Positions 52,307 to 61,025 of a stretch of 64,000 nucleotides of DNA are shown one piece after another. The notes under the pieces were generated by a model that saw only the letters and a program-made list of their open reading frames with translations, was not told the DNA's origin and searched no databases. The translations under genes and the position numbers were made by a program. Source of the stretch: Bdellovibrio sp. 22V (lineage in GTDB: Bacteria; Bdellovibrionota; Bdellovibrionia; Bdellovibrionales; Bdellovibrionaceae); NCBI RefSeq assembly GCF_030169785.1, contig NZ_CP125854.1:3410001-3474000 (forward strand), read 5' to 3'. Every line of letters begins with the position of its first letter. Positions within the stretch are counted from its first letter, which is position 1.

Positions 52307-53032
52307 ATGCCGAATAGATTTATCTTTTCGCTGCGTTTTTCCACAAAAGTTTTTTTAAAACTCGGAATTTTAGCTTTGGCCATGATTGTGTTCATGAGCC
52401 TTTTCCGCCTTAACCTGTATTTTCTATCTGTTTTTCATGCCACACCCGATGCGGATGTTGTTGAAATAGCGCACTCATTTTTGGCGGGTTTCCGCTTTGA
52501 TCTTTTGATCTTCGGATTCCTTTTTATTCCGCTTTACTTTGTTTTAATGATTCAGGCGTTCACAGAGAGTTGGCCAAAAACTCTTTTTGTTTTTTACAAA
52601 GGCTACTTCATTGTTGTGTGGTTCTTGATTTGTGTTTTGAACTTTGTCGACTTCTTTCATTTCTCACGTTACGGCGTGCGTATGCGTTTTCAAGACTATA
52701 TTGGGTGGAATTTGGATACACTGGTGGAGCAGGCGAAACTCTTGCAGCCAAACCAGGTATGGATCTTCAGCATCATCACAGTTCTTCTTTTCAGCCTCGG
52801 GTATACACTAACAAAGAGCCTGAAGTTTGGAGAATGGAAGGATGAATACTCGCCGCAAAAAGGGTCGAAGTTGGAAGTTGCTCTGCGCGTTCTGCTTCCT
52901 CTGATCGTGATTATTTTGGCCGCTCGCGGAACCGTGGAGCCGCATCATTTGGCTTTGGAGCACAGCGAAGTGTCGAATACGAAGGCTATAAACGAAATGG
53001 CCTTAAATGCTGTGTGGTGTTTTGATAAATAG
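52307..53032 (+). CDS. membrane domain of an LtaS-type protein, sulfatase domain missing
   Basis: The 241-residue protein has five predicted membrane helices (starting KVFLKLGILALAMIVFMSLF and SFLAGFRFDLLIFGFLFIPL) and a periplasmic loop. The pattern FHFSRYGVRMRFQDYIGWN and the final ARGTVEPHHLALEHSEVSNT, then KAINEMALNAVW, matches the N-terminal part of LTA-synthase / phosphoglycerol-transferase proteins, in which this segment leads into a sulfatase-like domain of about 350 residues. Here the frame ends at WCFDK, and only 51 bases separate it from the next gene, so the enzyme domain is gone. It is either a remnant or a domain kept for another use. No trace of the sulfatase is visible downstream. 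Confidence 0.7.
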   Translation: MPNRFIFSLRFSTKVFLKLGILALAMIVFMSLFRLNLYFLSVFHATPDADVVEIAHSFLAGFRFDLLIFGFLFIPLYFVLMIQAFTESWPKTLFVFYKGYFIVVWFLICVLNFVDFFHFSRYGVRMRFQDYIGWNLDTLVEQAKLLQPNQVWIFSIITVLLFSLGYTLTKSLKFGEWKDEYSPQKGSKLEVALRVLLPLIVIILAARGTVEPHHLALEHSEVSNTKAINEMALNAVWCFDK

Positions 53033-53083
53033 AACGACTTGTGGGACTATTTTGACGGCCTTTTTTGGCTCGGGAGGAATTTC

Positions 53084-53647
53084 ATGAAAAAACTAGCTCT
53101 AGCACTTATCGCTTCTGTGGGAATGATGTCTTCAGTCGCGTTGGCAGATATTGATTACGGTCTCGAAGTAGGTATTCGTTCTCAGTCCGGAGACGTTGAC
53201 GGAGCTGGATTCTCTACCTCTTCTCAAATGGGATTTCAATTCGGTGCAACGGCCCATTTTCCTATCAGTGGTCCATGGCACGTAAGAACAGGCATGCTTT
53301 ATACACAAAGACCTCTTGTGGTTGAGACGGATGCCACTGGTGACGAAAATAAAATCACAATGAACTATCTCGATATCCCTGTTGCATTGATGTACAAGTT
53401 CGAAGAATACGCAGGTGTGTTTGCCGGAATTTCTTTGGGTATGAATCTTGATAAATCTTGCGATGCCACAGGCTGCTCTGTGAGGGATGTAAAATCTCCG
53501 CTGACTCCGCTTCTTATCGGTGCTGCATTTAAGTTTGCTCCGAATTTGGGTGTGTCTTTGTATTATGAAAATGCAAGCGGTGATGCTGCGGAAGGTTTGA
53601 AAGACTACCGTGCTGTCGGCGCTAACTTGATGATCACTTTTGACTAA
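53084..53647 (+). CDS. outer-membrane beta-barrel protein
   Basis: The ATG 53084 follows CGGGAGGAATTTC. The 187-residue protein has a signal peptide (MKKLALALIASVGMMSSVAL, cleavage near ADI) and eight or so amphipathic strands: YGLEVGIRSQSGDVDGAGF, MGFQFGATAHFPISGPWHVR, and ending GANLMITFD. It resembles the OmpW/OmpA-like eight-stranded barrels ('porin family, beta-barrel domain'). One Cys pair (SCDATGCSV) is in a loop. Function is unknown; small-molecule passage or adhesion are usual for the fold. Confidence 0.82.
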   Translation: MKKLALALIASVGMMSSVALADIDYGLEVGIRSQSGDVDGAGFSTSSQMGFQFGATAHFPISGPWHVRTGMLYTQRPLVVETDATGDENKITMNYLDIPVALMYKFEEYAGVFAGISLGMNLDKSCDATGCSVRDVKSPLTPLLIGAAFKFAPNLGVSLYYENASGDAAEGLKDYRAVGANLMITFD

Positions 53648-53656
53648 GGATTTTTC

Positions 53657-54637
53657 GTGAAACTGGGTTCTTTAAAATCTGCTCAATCTCTTGATGGTGA
53701 ACTATGTGTTGTCAGCCGCGATTTAAAAACGGCGGTGAAGGCAACACATATCGCTCCCAGCTTGCGTGAAGCTCTTGAGAAATGGTCAGAGAAAGAAGCT
53801 TCGCTGCAAAAGATTTACAGCGATCTGAACGAGGGAAAGGCAGCCAATGCTTTTCCTGTTCAAGAAGAGAATTTCCATTCAGCATTGCCACGCACGTGGT
53901 TGTTTGCCGACGGCTCTGCTTTTATTTATCATATCAAACTTGTGCGTATGGCGCGTAAAGCTCCGCTTCCAGAGACACTGGAAACTGTTCCTTTGATGTA
54001 TCAAGGAGAGTGTGGTCAGTTCTTGGCTCCGACGGAAGATATTCCGCAAAGAGATTTCGCTCACGGGACCGACTTTGAAGGTGAAGTGGGTGTTGTTACC
54101 GATTTCGTTCCGATGGGTGTGACACCTGAACAAGCTTTGAAACATATCAAACTTTTTGTGATGATTAACGACGTTTCTTTGCGCGGGCTTATTCCTGAAG
54201 AGCTGGCGCAAGGTTTTGGTTTCTTCCAAAGTAAGCCGGCTTCAGCCTTGGGACCTTTCACGGTGACAGCCGATGAGTTCGGCGACGCATGGAAAGAGGG
54301 CCGAGTTCATTTGCCATTGCACGTGAAGTACAATGGTCAGTTCTTTGGAAAAGCAAATGCAGGAGCTATGCACTTTCACTTCGGTCAGCTTATCGCGCAC
54401 GCAGCGAAAACACGCAACCTAGCGGCAGGCTCTGTGATCGGCAGTGGAACTGTTTCAAACGATAACCACGAAAATGGTTCAAGCTGTTTAGCAGAAAAAA
54501 GAATGATCGAGCAAATTGAAACGGGTTCGATCAAGACGCCATTTATGAAATCAGGCGACACCGTTGAGATGCAGATGTTGGATCAAAAAGGGCAAAGTAT
54601 TTTTGGTCGAATCTTTCAAAAGGTGAAGGCTGTTTAG
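53657..54637 (+). CDS. fumarylacetoacetate hydrolase-family protein
   Basis: GTG 53657 starts a 326-residue protein nine bases after the preceding stop. The FAH fold is recognised by FEGEVGVVTDF with D139, E141 and E143 (metal ligands), FVMINDVSLRGLIPEELAQG, FFQSKPASALGPFTVTADEF, and GSGTVSNDNHENGSSCLAEK. The C-terminus has the SGDTVEMQMLDQ strand. In tyrosine breakdown FAH splits fumarylacetoacetate to fumarate and acetoacetate. With the maiA-like gene it suggests a homogentisate route, though other FAH-family members act on different diketones. Residue length fits the bacterial short form. Confidence 0.88.
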   Translation: MKLGSLKSAQSLDGELCVVSRDLKTAVKATHIAPSLREALEKWSEKEASLQKIYSDLNEGKAANAFPVQEENFHSALPRTWLFADGSAFIYHIKLVRMARKAPLPETLETVPLMYQGECGQFLAPTEDIPQRDFAHGTDFEGEVGVVTDFVPMGVTPEQALKHIKLFVMINDVSLRGLIPEELAQGFGFFQSKPASALGPFTVTADEFGDAWKEGRVHLPLHVKYNGQFFGKANAGAMHFHFGQLIAHAAKTRNLAAGSVIGSGTVSNDNHENGSSCLAEKRMIEQIETGSIKTPFMKSGDTVEMQMLDQKGQSIFGRIFQKVKAV

Positions 54638-54656
54638 CCTTCACCCCTTTTCTTCT

Positions 54657-55229
54657 TTAGAGAGCTTGGATCACTCCGCAAGCAATACGAGCGCCGGCAT
54701 TTCCCGCTGGCTGAGATTTTAAATCATCTTTATCTTTGTGAATGATTACAGCTTTACCGATGATGCTGTCAGCACCGGGCTTCATCGTCATTCCTTGAAC
54801 AACGAGAGCTGTGTTAGCTTTGCCTTTGTTGTCGGCCATAAGATTGCCAAAATCGCCCACGTGGCGCTTGTCTGAGGTCAAAGAACCATGGTTGCTTGCA
54901 TGGGGATTGAAGTGCCCGCCTGCAGAGGTAAAGTCACTCGCAGAGCAATCTCCTGTTTCATGAATGTGAAAGCCGTGAGGTCCTGGTTTAAGGCCTTCAA
55001 CCATTGTCTCGACCTTCATTCGGCCGTCTTCTTCAGTAAAATGAATAATACCTTTTACTTTTGCAGCGGATGCAGATTTTAACACGGCTTGCGCGCGAGT
55101 CGGCGCTTGTGCTGTTGTTGCAGTAGGTTCTGATGTACCGCCTGCCGTCTTGTTCTCTGTGCCACGCTGAAATTGAGCACAAGCTGAAAGTGAAAGAACG
55201 GCGAAACCGGCGATGATTTTATTCTTCAT
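54657..55229 (-). CDS. sodC: Cu/Zn superoxide dismutase lipoprotein
   Basis: SodC dismutates superoxide in the periplasm. From ATG 55229, after AAGGAGATATGC, the product has 190 residues. A lipoprotein signal ends LSAC, followed by a Thr/Ala-rich linker. The metal site is complete: GFHIHETGDC (Cu His pair plus the structural Cys), GGHFNPHASNHG (His ligands), HVGDFGNL (Zn His/Asp), and the catalytic Arg in GARIACGVI. The longer frame to 55304 is unlikely because the ribosome site and lipobox fit 55229. Confidence 0.95.
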   Translation of the reverse strand: MKNKIIAGFAVLSLSACAQFQRGTENKTAGGTSEPTATTAQAPTRAQAVLKSASAAKVKGIIHFTEEDGRMKVETMVEGLKPGPHGFHIHETGDCSASDFTSAGGHFNPHASNHGSLTSDKRHVGDFGNLMADNKGKANTALVVQGMTMKPGADSIIGKAVIIHKDKDDLKSQPAGNAGARIACGVIQAL

Positions 55230-55290
55230 GCATATCTCCTTGATGAGTATCGACATGAAAAATATCTTACTCCTCTCAGAGATGATGTCA

Positions 55291-55413
55291 TTACCGATTC
55301 GCAAGATAAGTCAGAATACCGACTAAAATAATTGTTAGCAGATAAAAATAAATGACGACACGGCCCAATCTGATTTTTGAAGCCAGGAGGGCTCTCGTAG
55401 CTAAAGTTGTCAT
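55291..55413 (-). CDS. 40-residue membrane peptide
   Basis: This short frame has a strong TAGGAGGTTCTT ribosome site before ATG 55413. The peptide begins MTTLATRALLASKIRLGRVV and continues as one membrane helix, IYFYLLTIILVGILTYLA, ending NR. The first 18 residues are positively charged, so the N-terminus should stay inside the cell. It lies 62 bases upstream of sodC in the same direction. Known 40-residue membrane peptides regulate transporters or act as toxins, but I see no antitoxin-like pairing. No homologue is known to me. Confidence 0.6.
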   Translation of the reverse strand: MTTLATRALLASKIRLGRVVIYFYLLTIILVGILTYLANR

Positions 55414-55565
55414 AAGAACCTCCTACATTGTTAATTATCCCACAAAGGTAAAAGGCCTCTCCAATAGATATTATCTAATGAACCCATAGATAAAAGCTTT
55501 GGGTCGTTATGCATTGACAGCTCAACGAAGGGCCTAGGAAGCTTAAAAGATGCAAGGAGTATTCG

Positions 55566-58500
55566 ATGTTTGGCTTCCTCTGGTCCGCTCTTGTCGCTGT
55601 GTCATTTGCTCAGGAAAAAATTCAAGTTACGAACGTTACACCACAAGGATATGTGTCTTCTGTCGAACAGGTTCGCGTTGAATTTTCTCATCCGATGGTG
55701 AAGTTCGGCGACATTAAACTCGATTCTCCTGTAAAAAGTGATTGTTTCAAAAATGGCCAAGGGAGATGGATAGATACTCGCAACTGGGTTTACGACTTCA
55801 ATGAACCTTTGCGCGGCGGGTATGCATGTTCTCTGTCAGCACTGGGACAAAAATTTCAGTTTAATACGGGCGGTCCCCACGTTCTAAGTACATTTCCTCC
55901 GACATATAAAGCTATTGATCCGCAACAATATTTCGTATTGATGCTGGATGCTCCGGTTAAAAAAGAGTCTATAGAGAAAGGCGCGTATTTTGTAGTAGAG
56001 GGATTGGGAGACCGTCTACCTGCCCAGCTTGTTGATGGATCTGAAGCCGCGAAGATAAAAGCGGCTGCAGAATCTGAATACAAATACGACAAGGAAAGTT
56101 TCAAAGGTGATTTCGTTGTCGTGAAGTCGACTCGGGCTTTTCCTCCAGGCGGACGTTTAAGCCTTGTTTGGTCAAAACAAATTCAGTCTGTTTCAGGAAG
56201 CTCGTCTCCCGAAGACGTCAATTTCGAGTTTAAAGTTGAGGAACCTTTTAAGGCGGAGTTCTCCTGTGATCGCGAGGCCCCGGGTAAGCCTTGTGTGCCG
56301 ATCTTAGGAATGCGTTTGACTTTCACGGCCCCGGTTAAAATCAGTGAAGCGAAAAAAATCTATCTTGAAGGTCCGGATAAGAAAAAGATATTTGCAAATC
56401 TCACGGAAGAAGCCACGCAAGAGACAGCGAACTACCTTGAGTTTAAAGGTCCTTTTGCAAAGAATACTTCCTACAAGCTTGTGATCCCGACTGATTTGAA
56501 AGATGAAGAGAATCGATCTCTCGCGAATAAGGCGCAGTTTCCTTTGACGGTGAAAACAGGTGAAGATCCGTCCCTTCTAAAATTCACAGGAACTTTCGGA
56601 GTCATTGAGGCGGGGCCGGAAGCCGCCTTGGCCGTGACGTTGCGAAGAGTGGAAAAAAGTCTTCAGACAAGATTTTCGGGCTGGACAGGGCAATGGACGG
56701 CTGCGGACTTTAAAAAAATTGTGAGTGCTCTCAATCAGATTCAGAAAGATCCAACAAGTGAAGAGCGTCTTGCTTTATGGAAGAATACACCTTTTGAGAA
56801 AATTCAGGTGCAAAAACCTTTAAAGGCTTCGGATACGGAAGTTGTTGGTATTCCTCTTAAGAAGACGGGATTCTACGCCGTCGAGATGGAAAGTTCCCTC
56901 CTGGGACAAAGTCTTTTGAATAAGAAGGCGCCATTTTATGTAAGAACCGCGGCTCTAGTGACGAAGATGGCGGTTCACATTAAACACAACGGAAATGAAG
57001 CTTGGGTTTGGGTTACAGAACTTAAAAATTCGCAAGCCGTCTCTGGCGCCAACGTCAAAATTTATGACCTGAACGGAGATTTTGTTGCTCAGGCCACGAC
57101 AGATAGTAAGGGTCTTGCTTACATTCAATTTAAAAATCCGGTTTCGAAATGGCCTCGCAACGAAAACAGTTTTTATTATGACGGATTTTACGCTGTCGCG
57201 GAAAAGGCCGGAGATTTTAGTTTCACCCACACATCCTGGGACAGTGGAATTGAATCTTGGCGTTATCAGCTGGGTGGCTATGATGAGGGCTCGCCTTTAA
57301 TCGGTCATGCGGTTGTCGATAGAACCTTACTAAGACCGGGCGAAACACTTTCAGCAAAAATCGTTCTTCGTAAAACCGCCGCTCGAGGGCTTGAGATGCC
57401 TTCAGCTAGTGAGTGGCCGACAACTCTGATTGTGAATCACGATTCAGGCCTGCAATCGTTTAAACTTCCTTTGAAATGGGATCAGAAAAAAGGGTTTGCT
57501 CTTGTGCAATGGCATATTCCTGTCGGTGCGAAACTGGGCCGTTGGAGTCTGACAATAGAGAAGAAGAATCCCGCGCTTTCTCTGAATGTGGGTGAGGTTT
57601 CCGTCGAAAGTTTCCGTGTTCCGTTAATTCAAGTGAGAATGGATGCGACGAAGCCCGTGTTTGTTCAGGAGAAGAATGTTGGAATTCAAATCTCGGGAGT
57701 TTACTTTGCAGGCGGTCCAGCTTCTGAACTTCCAATGAAAATGAGTTGGAGTGTCGAACCCGATTTCTTTTTAGCCCAGGACGAGGATCTGCGTGATTTT
57801 TCGTTTGCGAATGGCGTTGTTAAAGAGGGGCTGTTTAGATCGGGAGAAGATGAAACCGCCCGACACATTCCTCAAAGCGGCGCTGAGAATATTAAATTAA
57901 GCAATCAAGGCCAAGCGGTCGTGGAAATCAAAGGATTAAAATATGGGTCAGGACCCCAGCGCTTGCGCACGGACGTAGAGTATAAAGATCCTAATGGCGA
58001 AATTCAAAATGCCGTTCGATCTTTTTCTCTGTGGCCAGCGAATGTCGTGCTGGGAATTAAATCCAAGTCATGGTGGGCGACAGCGGATCTCGTCGAATTC
58101 GAAGTCGTCGCTTTGGATTTAATGCAAAGACCTTTGGTTAAACAAAAGGTGCAAGTCGATCTTTATACAAGTCGCTATTACACACATAGAAAACGTCTTG
58201 TTGGTGGATTTTACGCTTACGAAGACTTTCAAGAATATCGCAAGATCGGGGAGCTGTGTAAGGGGGAAACCAATGACAAAGGTTTATTCAGCTGTGCGGG
58301 AAAATCGAAAGTGTCGGGCTCCGTTATTGCCGTTGTCACAACAAAAGATAAGGACGGTCGCGAGAGTGCTGCGAACGTAACTCAGTGGATCTTGCGCACG
58401 GGTGAAACGCAGTGGTTTGGCTCTGACGATCACGATCGTGCCGACTTAGTACCTTTCAAGAAATCTTATGAGCCCGGTGAAACTGCCGAGTTTCAACTAC

Positions 58501-61025
58501 GCACGCCGTTCCCACAGGCCAAAGTTCTTGTGACGGTAGAACGAGAAGGCGTTCTTTCTACAGAGATCGTTGACGTTAAAGGAGACCGCCCTATCATCCG
58601 TGTTCCTATCAAGAAAGAATATGCCCCGAATGTTGTGGTTTCCGCATTCGCAATTCGCGGTCGACTGAATGATCCTAAACCGACGGCGTTGGTGGATTTA
58701 GGAAAGCCCGCCTTCAAACTTGGTATGACAAATATCAAGGTAGGCCGCAAAGAGAATACTTTGAAAGTGTCTGTTCAAACCGACAGGAAAAAGTATAAAG
58801 CGCGTGAAAAAGCGACCGTGACTGTTAAAGTTCAAGATGCGCAAGGAAAGCCAGCGGCTCAAAGTGATGTGGCTTTAATCGCCGTCGACGAAGGACTGTT
58901 AGAGCTTCGAGATAATAGTTCATGGAATCTTTTAGATGCAATGATGAAGCCGCGCGCCCACCTTGTGCAAATGGCGACAGCGCAAACTCTTGTCGTGGGT
59001 AAACGCCATTTCGGTTTGAAAGCCGTGCCTATCGGCGGTGATGGTGGTGGTGCTCTTCGCCGTGAATTATTCGATACGCTTCTTTATTGGAACCCGTCCG
59101 TCAAACTCAACGCTCAAGGAGAAGCCAAAGTCGAAATAAAACTAAATGACTCTACGACGAGCTTCCGTATTGTGGCTGTAGCTATTCAAGGTAAAGACCA
59201 ATTTGGCACGGGATGGACGTCGATTCAAAGTTCCCAAGATATTATGATCCTCCCGGGACTTGCAGGAGTTGCAAGAACCGGCGATGAATTCTTAGCAGGA
59301 TTTACCATCCGGAATGCCTCTGAACAGACTCAGAGCTTGGACGTTTCTTTGCAAGTTCACCCTCTGACGGAAAAGTTTTCGTCGCAAAAAATGACTTTGA
59401 AACCGCAAGAAACAAAAGAGGTTTTCTGGAAGATCAAAGTTCCTGAATCCGTGAAAACCCTTGACTACGTGCTGACCGCGAAAAATGCGCAGGGGAAAGC
59501 GGTTGATGAAATCAAAAAATCTCAAGCAGTTCTGCCTTTGCGTTCTGCAACGATTTATCAAAGTCAGTGGGGAGCATGGCCGGAGTTTAATAAACTTTCT
59601 TTGCAGCAGCCAGCGGGCGCGGAACGAGGTCAAAGTTCTATCCTCGTCGAAGTGCAAGAAGGTTTAGGTGGAAGCCTTCTCGGTTTAAAGGATTTCTGGG
59701 AAAACTATTCATACACTTGCTTAGAACAGCAAGTTTCACGGGCCGTTTCTTTGAATGATAAAAAGTTGTGGAAAAAGATCGAAGAAAAACTCGATGTCTA
59801 TGTCGGAAGCGACGGGCTTTTGCAGTTTTTCCCGGCCAATACGCAAAAAGGAAATCTCAATCTCACGGCCTATATTCTAAATATTGCGCATGAGGCAGGT
59901 TTTGCATTCAGTGAAGAGAATGAAAGCAGGCTTTTAGACACGTTAACCGCTTATGCCGAAGGGCGTTTGAAAGAAGATGTCGAGTTCTCTCGAGCTGATG
60001 AGGTTCTAAAAAAAGTGACAGTTTTTGAAACGCTTTCTCGGTATCGCCGTTTTAACGTGGACTGGCTTTCGACGGTAGAGTTTCAAGGAAATCAATGGCC
60101 GCTTTACACTCTTGTTGAGTGGTATCAAATTCATCAGTGGGAAAAAAGCATTCCCGAGCGCGAAAAGAAATTGGCGGATATCGAAAAGATTTTACGCAAT
60201 CGGTTTTATTTCTCCGCGAAAAAGTTGCAGCTTCGCGAAGAAGATCGTGAGGCAATGCCATGGTTGATGCGAGATTCAGAGGGCGCACTTTTACGTTTGA
60301 TCTTGGCTTCAATGAACTCACCAAGTTGGAAAACAGATGTACCTCGTCTTTATCAAGGAGCCCTTGACCGTCAGAAGAACGGCGCTTGGATGCTAACTTC
60401 AGACAATGCCTGGGGCCGCCTCGCAATGAGAAAAATCAACGAAGCCTATAGCAGCGGGAAAGTTCAAGGAACATTCAGCGCTCAACTGGATAATGAAAAA
60501 GGTTCTTACACTTGGAGCAAAGGGCCTTCGGGAAGTTTCGAGCTTCCTTGGAAGGAGGAAAAAGCCAATTTAGTTTTGCAACAAGAAGGTTCTGGCAAAC
60601 CATGGATCACAGTTTCTGCGAAGGCCGCGATTCCCGTGACTCAACCGGTGTTTGCGGGCTTTACAGTAACAAAAACGGTTTCTCCCGTAACACAAAAGAA
60701 AAAAGGTGTTTGGAGTGTCGGCGACATCGCGAAAGTGACTTTGCGAGTCCAGGCTAAAGCCCCTCAATCTTGGGTTGTCGTCGAAGATCCCATTCCGGTG
60801 GGTGCTCGCGTGACGGAAAGTTCTTGGGCGACTGCGATTGAGCGTAAAGAAGAAATGGTTCGCTTCTATTACTCTTGGTTTGATGCTTCGTCGGAAGTGA
60901 TTGAATACACGATTCGCTTTAACCAAGCGGGAACGTATCGCATGCCAAAAACTCATGTGGAAGCGATGTACAGTCCGGATCTTTATGCGGATTTACCAGA
61001 AGGCGTTTGGAAGGTTGAAGAGTGA
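55566..61025 (+). CDS. bacterial alpha-2-macroglobulin
   Basis: The 1819-residue protein starts at ATG 55566 after GCAAGGAGTATTCG. It has a signal peptide (MFGFLWSALVAVSFAQ) without a lipobox. Tandem MG beta-domains fill the N-terminal two thirds, with a bait-region-like part near 1100-1200. The thioester motif is present: YTCLEQQVSRAV with C1385, in the TED helical domain, followed by a CUB-like and receptor-domain-like C-terminus. Bacterial A2Ms trap foreign proteases by covalent linkage after bait cleavage. The next gene, pbpC, overlaps its stop, the usual yfhM-pbpC partnership thought to protect the periplasm when the wall is repaired. Confidence 0.95.
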   Translation: MFGFLWSALVAVSFAQEKIQVTNVTPQGYVSSVEQVRVEFSHPMVKFGDIKLDSPVKSDCFKNGQGRWIDTRNWVYDFNEPLRGGYACSLSALGQKFQFNTGGPHVLSTFPPTYKAIDPQQYFVLMLDAPVKKESIEKGAYFVVEGLGDRLPAQLVDGSEAAKIKAAAESEYKYDKESFKGDFVVVKSTRAFPPGGRLSLVWSKQIQSVSGSSSPEDVNFEFKVEEPFKAEFSCDREAPGKPCVPILGMRLTFTAPVKISEAKKIYLEGPDKKKIFANLTEEATQETANYLEFKGPFAKNTSYKLVIPTDLKDEENRSLANKAQFPLTVKTGEDPSLLKFTGTFGVIEAGPEAALAVTLRRVEKSLQTRFSGWTGQWTAADFKKIVSALNQIQKDPTSEERLALWKNTPFEKIQVQKPLKASDTEVVGIPLKKTGFYAVEMESSLLGQSLLNKKAPFYVRTAALVTKMAVHIKHNGNEAWVWVTELKNSQAVSGANVKIYDLNGDFVAQATTDSKGLAYIQFKNPVSKWPRNENSFYYDGFYAVAEKAGDFSFTHTSWDSGIESWRYQLGGYDEGSPLIGHAVVDRTLLRPGETLSAKIVLRKTAARGLEMPSASEWPTTLIVNHDSGLQSFKLPLKWDQKKGFALVQWHIPVGAKLGRWSLTIEKKNPALSLNVGEVSVESFRVPLIQVRMDATKPVFVQEKNVGIQISGVYFAGGPASELPMKMSWSVEPDFFLAQDEDLRDFSFANGVVKEGLFRSGEDETARHIPQSGAENIKLSNQGQAVVEIKGLKYGSGPQRLRTDVEYKDPNGEIQNAVRSFSLWPANVVLGIKSKSWWATADLVEFEVVALDLMQRPLVKQKVQVDLYTSRYYTHRKRLVGGFYAYEDFQEYRKIGELCKGETNDKGLFSCAGKSKVSGSVIAVVTTKDKDGRESAANVTQWILRTGETQWFGSDDHDRADLVPFKKSYEPGETAEFQLRTPFPQAKVLVTVEREGVLSTEIVDVKGDRPIIRVPIKKEYAPNVVVSAFAIRGRLNDPKPTALVDLGKPAFKLGMTNIKVGRKENTLKVSVQTDRKKYKAREKATVTVKVQDAQGKPAAQSDVALIAVDEGLLELRDNSSWNLLDAMMKPRAHLVQMATAQTLVVGKRHFGLKAVPIGGDGGGALRRELFDTLLYWNPSVKLNAQGEAKVEIKLNDSTTSFRIVAVAIQGKDQFGTGWTSIQSSQDIMILPGLAGVARTGDEFLAGFTIRNASEQTQSLDVSLQVHPLTEKFSSQKMTLKPQETKEVFWKIKVPESVKTLDYVLTAKNAQGKAVDEIKKSQAVLPLRSATIYQSQWGAWPEFNKLSLQQPAGAERGQSSILVEVQEGLGGSLLGLKDFWENYSYTCLEQQVSRAVSLNDKKLWKKIEEKLDVYVGSDGLLQFFPANTQKGNLNLTAYILNIAHEAGFAFSEENESRLLDTLTAYAEGRLKEDVEFSRADEVLKKVTVFETLSRYRRFNVDWLSTVEFQGNQWPLYTLVEWYQIHQWEKSIPEREKKLADIEKILRNRFYFSAKKLQLREEDREAMPWLMRDSEGALLRLILASMNSPSWKTDVPRLYQGALDRQKNGAWMLTSDNAWGRLAMRKINEAYSSGKVQGTFSAQLDNEKGSYTWSKGPSGSFELPWKEEKANLVLQQEGSGKPWITVSAKAAIPVTQPVFAGFTVTKTVSPVTQKKKGVWSVGDIAKVTLRVQAKAPQSWVVVEDPIPVGARVTESSWATAIERKEEMVRFYYSWFDASSEVIEYTIRFNQAGTYRMPKTHVEAMYSPDLYADLPEGVWKVEE

